Part shown: positions 17,233-25,466 of the stretch, piece after piece
Layout: every line of letters begins with the position of its first letter
How positions within the stretch are numbered: position 1 is the first letter of the stretch
From: Oscillospiraceae bacterium
GTDB taxonomy: Bacteria > Bacillota > Clostridia > Oscillospirales > Oscillospiraceae
NCBI GenBank assembly: GCA_022799035.1
Contig: JAAWNQ010000010.1
Coordinates: forward strand, 1-60,556
DNA: 60,556 nucleotides
Reading direction: 5' to 3'
Translations under genes and position numbers: made by a program
The notes under the pieces: generated by a model
Database searches by the model: none
Seen by the model: the letters and a program-made list of their open reading frames with translations, nothing else
Told to the model about the DNA's origin: nothing

Positions 17233-17997
17233 ATGCTCAATTATATTTCCGCGGAGTGGTACAAGCTGCGGCGGACCAAGGGGATCTTTGTGGCCTTTGG
17301 GGTCTTGCTGCTTCTGATCGCCGTGCTTTTTATCCCCTCCGCCTGGGTGATGATACCCTCGCTGGAGGTGTACGCAGGCACTTACATTGTGGCGTTGCTC
17401 CTGGGCTTCTTTCTGGCTCCTATCTTTGCGGTCCGGGCCTTTGACGACCAATATGGACGGCAGACAATGAAAAATGAGGTGGTCTTCAGGATCCCCCGAT
17501 GCCGGATATATCTGGGGAAGTTGATTTTCGGAGGCTTGCTGGGAACGGGAGCGGCTTTCCTGGTGCTGGGTTTTTATCTGGTGATGTGTATCCTATCCGG
17601 AGGGATGGCCGAGGAGAACGCCCTGCTGTATATGGACCTGTGTGTTCGGGGGACCCTTCAGGTCCTGCCTCTATGGCTGGCCAGCCTGTCCCTGGCCTTT
17701 CTCCTTCAAGTGGCGGTGCGGAACAGCGGGGGAGCGGTGGCGGTCAACTATCTGCTCCTGCTTTTTGGGACCCCCATTGCTGTCATGAGCAGCACGGGAG
17801 AGGCCGCCGGCTCCCATTTTCTCAATTTTATGACCCGCTGGTTCTTTGTGGCCCCCTATTGGAACTTTTATAATACGATGGGCATAGGCGGGAGCGGCTT
17901 TTCCGGTATGGTGGGCAGTTGGCTGGTGGGTCTGGGCTGGGTCCTGGCCACCACCCTCATCGGGCTGGGGATCCTATCCAGGCGAGAGATCAATTAG
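17233..17997 (+). CDS. ABC-2-type permease subunit 2
   Basis: A 254-residue protein with six hydrophobic segments. It is homologous to its neighbour: MLNYISAEWYKLRRTKG and MKNEVVFRIPRCRIYLGK match the corresponding parts of permease 1. Its ATG is one base after the upstream stop. With the ATPase it should form an exporter; by context (VanZ, two-component system) the likely role is protection from cell-wall-active peptides, which is not proven by sequence. Confidence 0.83.
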   Translation: MLNYISAEWYKLRRTKGIFVAFGVLLLLIAVLFIPSAWVMIPSLEVYAGTYIVALLLGFFLAPIFAVRAFDDQYGRQTMKNEVVFRIPRCRIYLGKLIFGGLLGTGAAFLVLGFYLVMCILSGGMAEENALLYMDLCVRGTLQVLPLWLASLSLAFLLQVAVRNSGGAVAVNYLLLLFGTPIAVMSSTGEAAGSHFLNFMTRWFFVAPYWNFYNTMGIGGSGFSGMVGSWLVGLGWVLATTLIGLGILSRREIN

Positions 17998-18013
17998 AGG
18001 GAGGAGGGGGACC

Positions 18014-18907
18014 ATGGGTTATCTGGCGGGAGGGCTGGGGCTTTTGTGCCTGCTTCTGGCCCTGCGGCTATACTCCCTGGACCGCAACCTGAAGGAGGGA
18101 GCCACCCAGCTTAAAAGTCGGCGGCAGGAAAAGGGAGCGGCGCCCCTTCATCTGGCGGCCCCCCATCGCGCTTCCGAGGCTCTGCTCTCTCAGGTCAACG
18201 ATCTGCTGCGGGATGGGGAGGAGGAGCGGTCCGATTTCCGCCGCCGGGAGCAGGCCCTTCGCAGTCAGATCGCCAATATCTCCCACGACCTGCGGACCCC
18301 CCTGACCTCCATCCTGGGGTATCTTCAGCTTTTGGAGGATCCCTCTGTTACCGAGGAGGGGCGGAGGGAGTACCTTGCCGTCGTCACAGGCCGGGCCAAG
18401 GTTCTTCAGGGCCTCATCACCAGCTTTTATGACCTGAGCCGGCTGGAGGCGGGGGAGTACCCCATCCTTCGGGAGCGGGTGGACCTGCGGGAGGTCATCA
18501 GTACGCTGTTGGCGGCCTTCTATGATGAGCTGGAGGAGAGGTTTACCGTCACTGTGGATATGCCGGATACCCTGCCCCCGGTGTGGGGGGATCGGGCGGC
18601 TATGACCCGGGTCTACACCAATCTGATCCGTAATGCGTTGGAACACGGGAGGGGCGAACTGACCATCACTGCCGGGCAAAGGGAGGGGGAGGTTTTCACC
18701 CGGTTCACCAACGGGGGAGCGGACTTGCCCCGGGAGGAGCTGCCCCACGTTTTTGACCGGTTCTATACCTCCGACAAGACTCGACTGGGAGGGAATGCCG
18801 GATTGGGGCTGGCTATTGTGAAAACCTTGACGGAAAAAATGCTTGGAACCGTTGCGGCAGAGTTGACAGAGGGTTATTTTTCCGTTATACTATATTGGAA
18901 GGTATGA
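18014..18907 (+). CDS. Membrane-anchored sensor histidine kinase
   Basis: A 297-residue kinase with one or two short N-terminal hydrophobic segments and no extracytoplasmic sensor domain. The H-box ISHDLRTPLTSILGY has phospho-acceptor H91, the N-box reads NLIRNALEHG, and GLGLAIVKTL is the G2 box. Kinases without a sensor loop in this setting (BceS/intramembrane-sensing type) are thought to sense through the associated ABC transporter. GGAGGAGGGGG precedes the ATG. It ends the cluster that begins with the response regulator at 14199. Confidence 0.87.
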   Translation: MGYLAGGLGLLCLLLALRLYSLDRNLKEGATQLKSRRQEKGAAPLHLAAPHRASEALLSQVNDLLRDGEEERSDFRRREQALRSQIANISHDLRTPLTSILGYLQLLEDPSVTEEGRREYLAVVTGRAKVLQGLITSFYDLSRLEAGEYPILRERVDLREVISTLLAAFYDELEERFTVTVDMPDTLPPVWGDRAAMTRVYTNLIRNALEHGRGELTITAGQREGEVFTRFTNGGADLPREELPHVFDRFYTSDKTRLGGNAGLGLAIVKTLTEKMLGTVAAELTEGYFSVILYWKV

Positions 18908-18940
18908 GGGCGGCCATGCCTGGCCGCCCCTTTCTTCTTT
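18908..18940 (+). terminator. Intrinsic terminator after the kinase
   Basis: Eight-base GC-only arms (GGGCGGCC, 18908-18915, with 18922-18929), followed by a pyrimidine run ending in five T. Confidence 0.7.
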
Positions 18941-18960
18941 TTGGAAAACCCGCGAAGACC

Positions 18961-18989
18961 TTGACAGTGCCAGATGGAAATGATAGAAT
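18961..18989 (+). promoter_or_regulatory. Promoter of nfnAB
   Basis: TTGACA at 18961-18966, a 17-bp spacer and TAGAAT at 18984-18989. Confidence 0.7.
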
Positions 18990-19048
18990 TTTAACGAAGT
19001 CCGGAACAAGATGAGCAACCAAATGTAAATGAAAGAGAAGTGGTATTC

Positions 19049-19912
19049 ATGGTCAAGATCGTACGGAAAAAAGAGCTGAATCCCACCGTCACCCTGATGG
19101 AGGTGGAAGCCCCCTTTGTGGCCGCGAAGGCCCAGGCGGGACAGTTCATCATCCTCCGGGTGGACGAGGAGGGGGAGCGGATCCCCCTGACAGTGGCCGG
19201 CTATGACCGGGAGAAGGGAACGGTTACCATCATCTTCCAGATCGTGGGAGCTACCACCGAAAAGCTCAACCACCTGAAGGAAGGGGAGTACATCCACGAT
19301 TTTGTAGGTCCCCTGGGAATGCCTACCCACACGGAGGGCCTGAAGAAGGTCTGTGTGGTTGGCGGCGGCGTAGGCTGCGCCATCGCCCTCCCTGTGGCCC
19401 AGAAGCTCCACGAGCAGGGCTGCCAGGTGACTTCCATCATTGGATTCCGCTCCAAGGATCTGCTGATCCTGGAGGAGGAGTTCAAGGCTGCCTCGGATAC
19501 CCTCTATGTTATGACCGACGACGGCTCCTATGGCCGTCACGGCAATGTCTGTGTGCCCCTCAACGAGATGTTTGCCGCGGGGGAGACCTTTGACGAGGTC
19601 ATCACCATCGGCCCCCTCATCATGATGAAGTTCGTGGTGGAGGCCACCCGGCCCACCGGGATCCCCTGCATGGTCTCCATGAATCCCATTATGATCGACG
19701 GCACAGGGATGTGCGGTGGCTGCCGGCTCACCCTTCACCAGGATGGCAAGGCGGTGACCAAGTTCGCCTGTGTGGACGGTCCCGACTTTAACGGCTACGA
19801 GGTGGATTTTGACGAGGCCATGAGCCGGGGAACCATGTATTTTGGCTTTGAGCGCCACGCTCATGAGGAGACCTGCAATCTGTTCAAGAAGGAGGCTGAG
19901 ATCCATGGCTAA
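19049..19912 (+). CDS. nfnA: NfnA: ferredoxin-NADP+ reductase subunit alpha (FAD, 2Fe-2S)
   Basis: A 287-residue flavoprotein with an N-terminal FAD-binding barrel, a nucleotide-binding Rossmann region (VCVVGGGVGCAIALPVAQKL), and a C-terminal 2Fe-2S cysteine cluster (MCGGCR followed by FACVDGP). This is the small subunit of the NADH-dependent reduced ferredoxin:NADP+ oxidoreductase, which bifurcates electrons in anaerobes; sulfide-dehydrogenase annotations refer to the same family. ATG 19049 is chosen over GTG 19040 because the conserved domain begins there. It overlaps nfnB by eight bases. Confidence 0.9.
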   Translation: MVKIVRKKELNPTVTLMEVEAPFVAAKAQAGQFIILRVDEEGERIPLTVAGYDREKGTVTIIFQIVGATTEKLNHLKEGEYIHDFVGPLGMPTHTEGLKKVCVVGGGVGCAIALPVAQKLHEQGCQVTSIIGFRSKDLLILEEEFKAASDTLYVMTDDGSYGRHGNVCVPLNEMFAAGETFDEVITIGPLIMMKFVVEATRPTGIPCMVSMNPIMIDGTGMCGGCRLTLHQDGKAVTKFACVDGPDFNGYEVDFDEAMSRGTMYFGFERHAHEETCNLFKKEAEIHG

Positions 19913-21326
19913 TCTTCCCAATATGGACCCCAAAAAGAATCCCATGCCGACTCAGGCCCCTGAGGTCCGGGCCCACAATTTCAGCGAGGTAGCCCTGGGC
20001 TACACCGAGGAGACCGCCGTTCAGGAGGCCCTTCGGTGCCTGAACTGCAAGAACTACCCCTGCGTGTCGGGCTGCCCTGTGAACATCCATATCCCCGAGT
20101 TTATCGCCAAGATCAAGGAGGGGGATTTCGAGGGAGCCTACCAGATCATCCAGCAGACCTCCTCTCTCCCCGCCGTCTGCGGCCGTGTCTGCCCCCAGGA
20201 GACCCAGTGTGAGAGCAAGTGTGTCCGTGGTATCAAGGGCGAGCCTGTAGGGATCGGCCGGCTGGAGCGGTTTGTGGCCGACTGGCACAACGCCCACGCC
20301 GACAAGCTGCCTGAGAAGGTGCCCTCCAACGGTCATAAGGTGGCTGTGGTCGGCTCCGGCCCCAGCGGCCTCACCTGCGCGGGAGATTTGGCAAAGAAGG
20401 GGTATCAGGTCACTGTTTACGAGGCTCTACATACCGCCGGCGGCGTGCTGGTCTATGGTATCCCTGAGTTCCGTCTTCCCAAGGCCATCGTCCAGAAGGA
20501 AGTGGATAACCTGACCGCCATGGGCGTGGATATGGAGACCAACATCGTCATCGGTAAGACCCTCACCATCGACGAGCTTTTTGATATGGGCTTCGAGGCC
20601 GTGTTCGTGGGCTCCGGCGCAGGTCTTCCCAACTTTATGGGTATCCCCGGCGAGAGCCTGAAGGGCGTATACTCCGCCAACGAGTTCCTCACCCGCTCCA
20701 ACCTGATGAAGGCCTACAAGGACGACCCTGTGACCCCCATCATGAAGGGGGGCAAGGTGGCCGTGGTTGGCGGCGGCAACGTTGCCATGGACGCCGCCCG
20801 TACCGCTCTCCGGCTGGGAGCCGAGAAGGTATATGTGGTCTACCGCCGTTCCCTGGAGGAGCTCCCCGCCCGAAAGGAGGAGGTGGAGCACGCCATGGAG
20901 GAGGGCATTGACTTCAAGGTCCTCAATAACCCTGTGGAGATCCTGGGTTACCACAACCCCGATGACCGCCGTGACCCCAAGAACGGTTTTGTCACCGGCA
21001 TGAAGTGCATCAGGATGGAGCTGGGTGAGCCCGATGAGAAGGGCCGCCGCCGTCCCGTTCCCGTTCCTGACAGCGAGTTTGAGCTGGAGGTGGACACGGT
21101 GATCATGTCCATCGGCACCTCCCCCAATCCCCTCATCAAGTCCACCACCGCCGGCCTGGAAGTCAACAAACACGGCGGCATCATCGTGGAGGAGCAGACC
21201 GGCGCCACCACCAAGGAGGGCGTCTACGCCGGCGGAGACGCGGTCACCGGCGCCGCCACCGTCATCTCGGCCATGGGGGCCGGCAAGGTGGCCGCCAAGG
21301 CCATCGACGAGTACCTGAGCAAGTAA
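19905..21326 (+). CDS. nfnB: NfnB: NADPH-binding subunit (GltD-like)
   Basis: The 473-residue protein resembles the glutamate-synthase small subunit. The N-terminal cysteine domain (CLNCKNYPCVSGCPV and CGRVCPQETQCESKC) binds two 4Fe-4S clusters; two Rossmann folds follow (VAVVGSGPSGLTCAG for FAD and VAVVGGGNVAMDAAR for NADPH). No GltB partner is nearby and NfnA directly precedes it, so it is NfnB and not a true GltD. Together they convert NADH plus reduced ferredoxin to NADPH in the cytoplasm. Confidence 0.9.
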   Translation: MANLPNMDPKKNPMPTQAPEVRAHNFSEVALGYTEETAVQEALRCLNCKNYPCVSGCPVNIHIPEFIAKIKEGDFEGAYQIIQQTSSLPAVCGRVCPQETQCESKCVRGIKGEPVGIGRLERFVADWHNAHADKLPEKVPSNGHKVAVVGSGPSGLTCAGDLAKKGYQVTVYEALHTAGGVLVYGIPEFRLPKAIVQKEVDNLTAMGVDMETNIVIGKTLTIDELFDMGFEAVFVGSGAGLPNFMGIPGESLKGVYSANEFLTRSNLMKAYKDDPVTPIMKGGKVAVVGGGNVAMDAARTALRLGAEKVYVVYRRSLEELPARKEEVEHAMEEGIDFKVLNNPVEILGYHNPDDRRDPKNGFVTGMKCIRMELGEPDEKGRRRPVPVPDSEFELEVDTVIMSIGTSPNPLIKSTTAGLEVNKHGGIIVEEQTGATTKEGVYAGGDAVTGAATVISAMGAGKVAAKAIDEYLSK

Positions 21327-21343
21327 AGATTGATTCCCGATAC

Positions 21344-21380
21344 AAAAAGGAGCGGAGGCTGATTGCCTCCGCTCCTTTTT
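21344..21380 (+). terminator. Intrinsic terminator after nfnB
   Basis: Sixteen-base perfect arms (21344-21359 and 21365-21380, core GGAGCGGAGGC) including A and T tails. Confidence 0.9.
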
Positions 21381-21404
21381 GCTTTTCAATATAAATTTAT
21401 CGAA

Positions 21405-21449
21405 AATCAATAAATAATACTTGACAATCAATAATGTGGGTGGTAATCT
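21405..21449 (+). promoter_or_regulatory. Promoter with two AATCAATAA repeats
   Basis: TTGACA at 21421-21426, a 17-bp spacer and TAATCT at 21444-21449. The 9-mer AATCAATAA occurs at 21405-21413 and 21426-21434, 21 bp apart (two helical turns), flanking the -35 box. This is a plausible operator, perhaps for the HTH protein encoded two genes on. Confidence 0.55.
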
Positions 21450-21472
21450 ATGGATGACAGGAGGGATGCCAA

Positions 21473-22066
21473 ATGGAAAAAACGAACGTGCAAAAGCTGG
21501 CAAAAATTCTGAAAATTCTGGTGACCATCACATTTATCTGCAATCTGCTTATCCTGCCCCTGGTGCCGGGGATCGTAGGCATCGGCTTTGAGGCGGAGGG
21601 TTGGACCGCCGTCGAAAGGCTTACCCCCTATGAAGGCTCTCCCTGGCAGCTCCCGCTCCGGGTGGGGATCGCCTTCCTATTGGCCTGCTGGCAATACCTC
21701 TTCCGAGTATGGCGAAGCGAATATACCGCCGTCCTCACCCTGTTTCTTCTGGCCTGCGGAGTCTGCACCGCCCTCATTCTCCGGCAGGCCCAGCGAGTGC
21801 TGGACACCATTCTGGAGGGGAACCCCTTCCAGAAGAAGAACGGGACCAGCATGAAGCGGGCGGCGGGGTGCTGCTTTGTCATTTCGGCGGCGGCCCTCCT
21901 TCGCACCTTCTGGCGGTTCTGGCACTACGGCTCCATCGCGCCTTTGTTCACCTATAATGCCCTGTTCATCCCCCTCTTTGCCATGGGGGGCCTTCTATGC
22001 ATGGTCATGTCCGCTCTCTTCCGTCAGGCCGCCGAGCTGAAGGAAGAGAACGATCTGACCATATAA
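21473..22066 (+). CDS. DUF2975-like membrane protein
   Basis: A 197-residue protein with four hydrophobic segments (about 15-35, 62-80, 85-105, 130-190 as two). The layout and the pairing with a small XRE protein just downstream match the DUF2975/YozG pair common in Firmicutes. Function is unknown. GACAGGAGGG precedes the ATG. It is the first gene of a five-gene run with overlapping or closely spaced reading frames. Confidence 0.65.
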   Translation: MEKTNVQKLAKILKILVTITFICNLLILPLVPGIVGIGFEAEGWTAVERLTPYEGSPWQLPLRVGIAFLLACWQYLFRVWRSEYTAVLTLFLLACGVCTALILRQAQRVLDTILEGNPFQKKNGTSMKRAAGCCFVISAAALLRTFWRFWHYGSIAPLFTYNALFIPLFAMGGLLCMVMSALFRQAAELKEENDLTI

Positions 22067-22078
22067 GGGGGTGGGGAA

Positions 22079-22294
22079 ATGCCGATCATTGTAAATCTGG
22101 ACGTGATGATGGCCCGCCGGAAGATGAGCTTGAACGAACTGGCGTCCAAGGTGGACCTGACCCTGGCCAACCTCTCGGTACTGAAAAATAACCACGCCAA
22201 GGCGGTGCGCTTCTCCACCCTGGAGGCCATCTGCAAGGCCCTGAACTGCCAGCCGGGGGATATCCTGGAATACGTGGAGGCGGCGGATGACTGA
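22079..22294 (+). CDS. Small XRE-family regulator (YozG-like)
   Basis: A 71-residue single-domain Cro/CI helix-turn-helix protein (MMARRKMSLNELASKVDLTL, then SVLKNNHAKAVRFSTLEAICKALNCQPGDIL). The C-terminal LEYVEAADD is acidic. GGGGTGGGG precedes the ATG. It follows the DUF2975 gene and overlaps the next gene by eight bases. It probably regulates its own cluster; the repeats at 21405-21434 are a candidate site. Confidence 0.85.
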   Translation: MPIIVNLDVMMARRKMSLNELASKVDLTLANLSVLKNNHAKAVRFSTLEAICKALNCQPGDILEYVEAADD

Positions 22295-22841
22295 CCGCCG
22301 CCTGGGGAGGGAGATCCTCCTTACCACGGTTTTCCTGGGGGCGGCGGTTCTTCTTAATTATCTGGGGATAGGGCAGCCCGCCCTGACCTGGGGCCGGGCT
22401 TTGGGTCTGCTGGGTTACGGATTTCTTGCCCTATTCCTGTGTCTTAGGACGCTGGCCCATCTCTGGAGAGCCCTGAGGGAAAGAGGGAGGGAACATATTC
22501 TCTCCGCGTTCGTCGGTGCTCTGGCGGTCTGGCTCCTGCTGGTCTGGCCTTTTACCCCCATGGCAGGCCGCCTGAACGACTGGCTGTACCGCCGTCAGCG
22601 GGAGGAGGCCCTGGCCCGCTGGCGGGTGGGGGAACTCCGGCAGGTGGGGACCGTCTCCTGGTATGTGGGGCTGGCCTCCTGGGACCGGAAAATGCGGACC
22701 GGGGAGGGGGAGACCTTTGTGTTTTCCACCTACAACGGGTGGTTTCGAGGACAGAGCATTGTCTATTCCCCTCAGGCAAGTCCGGCAGAGGAAAGCAATA
22801 TAGACTTGGGCGGAGGCTGGTACTGGGTCTCCGAGCGATAG
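22287..22841 (+). CDS. Hypothetical membrane protein
   Basis: The 184-residue protein has hydrophobic segments at about 10-27, 34-52 and 72-90, then a soluble C-terminal half of about 90 residues with no recognised motif (ends DLGGGWYWVSER). I do not recognise the family. It starts eight bases before the stop of the HTH gene, so translation is coupled. Confidence 0.6.
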   Translation: MTDRRLGREILLTTVFLGAAVLLNYLGIGQPALTWGRALGLLGYGFLALFLCLRTLAHLWRALRERGREHILSAFVGALAVWLLLVWPFTPMAGRLNDWLYRRQREEALARWRVGELRQVGTVSWYVGLASWDRKMRTGEGETFVFSTYNGWFRGQSIVYSPQASPAEESNIDLGGGWYWVSER

Positions 22842-22862
22842 TAAATGGAAAAGGTGAATAGT

Positions 22863-23447
22863 ATGAATGAAAAAACGGCGACGCCCCTCTCCGGGGCGCC
22901 GGGGGATTTCTATACGCCTCAGAAGGAACGCTTTCTGGGGTTTGCTATGGGCCATTTTACCCTGTCCCTACTGACCATTCTTCTGCTCTGGTGCGGGGGA
23001 GCATTCCTGGGGCGTTCTACCTTTACAGAGTGGGCAAACCTTGTGGGACCTCTGCTGCCGGTAGCAGCTTACTTCCCTGTGGGATATCTTGTCTCCGCCC
23101 TTCGCGGATGGAGTCCTCCGGAGACGGGGGAGGCGGCGCTGCTGGCCGTCATGCTTCCAACGGCAGGGGCATGGCTGTGGGTGGCCGTCGTATTGACCAG
23201 CATAGGGGGAGATCTCCTCTTTGCCCTGGTGTTTGGGATTTCCATTTTCCTGGCCGCCCCCTCCAGCCTGTTTGTGTTGGGGATGCTATTTTCCTGCAAC
23301 TGGCTCCTGTTTGCGGACAACGTTCTCGCCGCCTTGGGCCTCTGTGGGCTTCTCTCCGGCCTTCTTCCACCCCTTCTCTTTGCCCTGGGGAGTTTTTGGC
23401 AGGCGGGACGGCGAAAAAAGAGGGAGGCGAGAAGTCAAAATGGATGA
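22863..23447 (+). CDS. Hypothetical polytopic membrane protein
   Basis: A 194-residue protein with about five hydrophobic segments after a polar 30-residue N-terminus; the C-terminus is basic (RRKKREARSQNG). The family was not recognised. The ATG at 22863 is preferred because AAGGTG is correctly spaced; ATG 22845 has no SD. It overlaps the DUF4173 gene by eight bases. Confidence 0.6.
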   Translation: MNEKTATPLSGAPGDFYTPQKERFLGFAMGHFTLSLLTILLLWCGGAFLGRSTFTEWANLVGPLLPVAAYFPVGYLVSALRGWSPPETGEAALLAVMLPTAGAWLWVAVVLTSIGGDLLFALVFGISIFLAAPSSLFVLGMLFSCNWLLFADNVLAALGLCGLLSGLLPPLLFALGSFWQAGRRKKREARSQNG

Positions 23448-24939
23448 GCTTTATATCAAGCGGACCACCCCGGAGACGTCCATTCCGGAGAAAAGTCCGA
23501 GAAAACCCTACGAGGCCGATGGCAGGGACCGCCTGCTCCTCCCTCTGACCTGGGCCCTGGGCACCCTGGGGGCCGCCCTGTTGGGGGGCCGGGGGCTTCC
23601 CGGACTGGGGGTCACCCTGCTGACCGTGGTGTGGTATGCTCTCCTCTTTTGGTACAGGGGGAGGGAGAGCCGTCAGGACCGGGCCGGCCACTTTATGCTT
23701 GCGGCTGTGCTTCTTCTCAGCCTGACCTTTTCACTTTACTCCAATCAGTGGCTTCGGGGATGGAACCTGGTGTTTTTGGCGGTGCTGTCCGGGGTCCAGA
23801 TGGTACAGTGGTCAGGGCAGGGGAGCCGCCCCTGGACCTCCCCCCTGATGCTGCTTGAGCGGTTGGGGCTTCTGCTGTGTGGCCTTTTCGGAAAACTCCC
23901 TGCGGCCTATGATACCGCCAGATCCTATAAAGGGGACCGGCGGGTGCTCAACGTGCTGGCGGGGCTGCTGCTGGCCTTCCCCCTGTTTACGGTGGCTCTC
24001 CTGCTTCTGACCGACGGAGACCGGTATTTTGCCCAGGTGGTGGAGGATCTGACGGTATCCATGATCCTCCTGTTCGGCGGCAGTGTTTTACGGTTGGCTC
24101 TGGGCCTTGCGGCGGCCCCCTTTCTCTTTGGACTGCTGTATACTCTGCGCCATACACAAAAAGGGGAGAGGAAAGAGACGGCAGCGCCCAAGGTGGATGC
24201 CCTGCCCTCCTGTGTGGTTCTGGGGGTGATGGATCTGCTCTATATCTTTTTCATCGTGGTACAGTTTGCCGCCCTTTTTGGAGGTCCCGCGTATTTGAAG
24301 CGGGTTTCCGGCCTCTCCTACGCCGAGTATGCCAGAAGCGGTTTCTTTCAGCTGGTGTTCGTGGCGGCGCTGAATCTGACCCTGACCCTGGCCGTGCTCC
24401 AACTGGCCCGGCGGGAGGGAGGAGCTTGGCGGGCTCTCCGGGTCCTGGCTACCCTCCTGACAGTGATGAGCGGCGTCATTTTGGGCTCCGCGGCCTACCG
24501 CATGAGTCTTTATGTGTCGGTGTATGGCCTGTCCTTCAAGCGGTTTCTTACCTACTGGGGAATGGTGATCCTCCTCCTTTTCTTCCTGGTGGCCCTGCTG
24601 AAGATATGGAAAAGAGACTTTTCCTGCTTCCGGTATCTGTTCGTGATCGCGGTATCAGGCTGGCTCCTTCTGAATTTCTGCAATGTGGACCGGCTGGTGG
24701 CCCGGTATAACACAGCCCTTTATCTTCGAGACCAGACGGCGGTCATCGACCTGGATTATCTGGCCTGGGACCTGTCCTACGACGCTTTAGCGGTGCTGGA
24801 GGACTTGCCCCAGGCCACCGTGGAACAGACCTGGCCTCCCTTCCGGCAGGTGTTGGCGGAACGCAGGGCGCAGGCGATGGGAGAGGCGGCGGACTGGCGG
24901 ACCTGGTCCCTGTCCGCGGCGCTGGCGGCAGGAAAATAA
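23440..24939 (+). CDS. DUF4153/DUF4173-family membrane protein
   Basis: A 499-residue protein with about ten hydrophobic segments. The family blocks SGLSYAEYARSGFFQLVFV (about residue 287) and MSLYVSVYGLSFKRFLTYW (about residue 353) are present, and a soluble C-terminal tail of about 90 residues follows. Its function is unknown; relatives often sit beside HTH or two-component regulators. GGGAGGCG precedes the ATG. It is the last gene of the cluster beginning at 21473. Confidence 0.7.
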   Translation: MDELYIKRTTPETSIPEKSPRKPYEADGRDRLLLPLTWALGTLGAALLGGRGLPGLGVTLLTVVWYALLFWYRGRESRQDRAGHFMLAAVLLLSLTFSLYSNQWLRGWNLVFLAVLSGVQMVQWSGQGSRPWTSPLMLLERLGLLLCGLFGKLPAAYDTARSYKGDRRVLNVLAGLLLAFPLFTVALLLLTDGDRYFAQVVEDLTVSMILLFGGSVLRLALGLAAAPFLFGLLYTLRHTQKGERKETAAPKVDALPSCVVLGVMDLLYIFFIVVQFAALFGGPAYLKRVSGLSYAEYARSGFFQLVFVAALNLTLTLAVLQLARREGGAWRALRVLATLLTVMSGVILGSAAYRMSLYVSVYGLSFKRFLTYWGMVILLLFFLVALLKIWKRDFSCFRYLFVIAVSGWLLLNFCNVDRLVARYNTALYLRDQTAVIDLDYLAWDLSYDALAVLEDLPQATVEQTWPPFRQVLAERRAQAMGEAADWRTWSLSAALAAGK

Positions 24940-24941
24940 CA

Positions 24942-24976
24942 GACGGCAGAGGAGGGATCACTCCTCCTCTGCCGTC
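24942..24976 (-). terminator. Terminator between convergent genes
   Basis: Fourteen-base arms (GACGGCAGAGGAGG, 24942-24955, with 24963-24976). The minus-strand side is followed by TGTTATTTT. The stop of the minus-strand gene lies in the loop region. Confidence 0.65.
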
Positions 24977-25170
24977 CTCTCCTCAGTAAAACCGCTCCCG
25001 CCGCAGGGCGGAGCGATCAACAGGGCCAGATTGTTGGCCAAAACGTCAAAGAACGCGGCCAAAGTCTCGATCTGTCTGGTATCCAACCCTTGGGCGATCT
25101 GGATGGACGCCATTGCGGCCAACAGCAGGATATCCTGATTATTGGCGGCGGAACTCCTGTGGCATCCCAT
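24958..25170 (-). CDS. Small hypothetical protein (DUF6774-like)
   Basis: A 70-residue protein. The central part (DILLLAAMASIQIAQGLDTR followed by ETLAAFFDVLANNLALL) resembles a small Clostridia family annotated DUF6774, in which a Cys-containing start is followed by two helices; I am only moderately sure of the family number. AAGGAGGGGG lies seven bases before the ATG. It is the second gene of a two-gene unit with the gene at 25208. Function is unknown. Confidence 0.6.
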   Translation of the reverse strand: MGCHRSSAANNQDILLLAAMASIQIAQGLDTRQIETLAAFFDVLANNLALLIAPPCGGSGFTEERTAEEE

Positions 25171-25207
25171 CCGGCTCACCCCCTCCTTCAGTTTACGCGG
25201 CGATCTC

Positions 25208-25405
25208 TCAAAGGGTGTACCCCTTTCCCAGTTCAGATACCAGCGAGCGCATTTCCTCTCTGCTGCTGGTCTGATGAGCTCTATCCACATAATGGGTCTT
25301 CTCCTGGCCGGGAAGACGCCCAAAGGCGTCCAGGGCGGCGGGGTTTTGCGCCAGAGCCATGGTAAAGCCCTCCGGCAGCTGAGACATAGGATCATAATGG
25401 ACCAT
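25208..25405 (-). CDS. Small hypothetical protein (YdeI-C-terminal-like)
   Basis: A 65-residue soluble protein. MSQLPEGFTMALAQNPAALD and GRLPGQEKTHYVDRAHQTSS, followed by REEMRSLV, loosely resemble the C-terminal helical motif of YdeI/OmpD-associated proteins (proline-asparagine-alanine stretch, then a charged helix); this is a weak, pattern-level match. AAGGAGGGA is well spaced from the ATG at 25405, but that SD forms one arm of a 14-bp hairpin. Confidence 0.55.
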   Translation of the reverse strand: MVHYDPMSQLPEGFTMALAQNPAALDAFGRLPGQEKTHYVDRAHQTSSREEMRSLVSELGKGYTL

Positions 25406-25407
25406 AG

Positions 25408-25454
25408 AAAATCCCTCCTTTCCCCCATAGTATGGGTGAAAAAGGAGGGATTTT
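25408..25454 (-). promoter_or_regulatory. Hairpin that includes the SD of the 25405 gene
   Basis: Fourteen-base perfect arms (25408-25421 and 25441-25454; minus-strand sequence AAAATCCCTCCTTT with AAAGGAGGGATTTT), and the inner CCCAT/ATGGG can also pair. It lies between the lipoprotein stop (25467) and the small gene's start. It may act as a terminator, as an SD-masking element on read-through transcripts, or both. Confidence 0.55.
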
Positions 25455-25466
25455 TGCATTGATGGA

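Noticed and set aside
19905-21326. Glutamate synthase small subunit (GltD)
   Set aside because: No GltB is nearby and the gene overlaps an NfnA-type flavoprotein, so NfnB is the better call.
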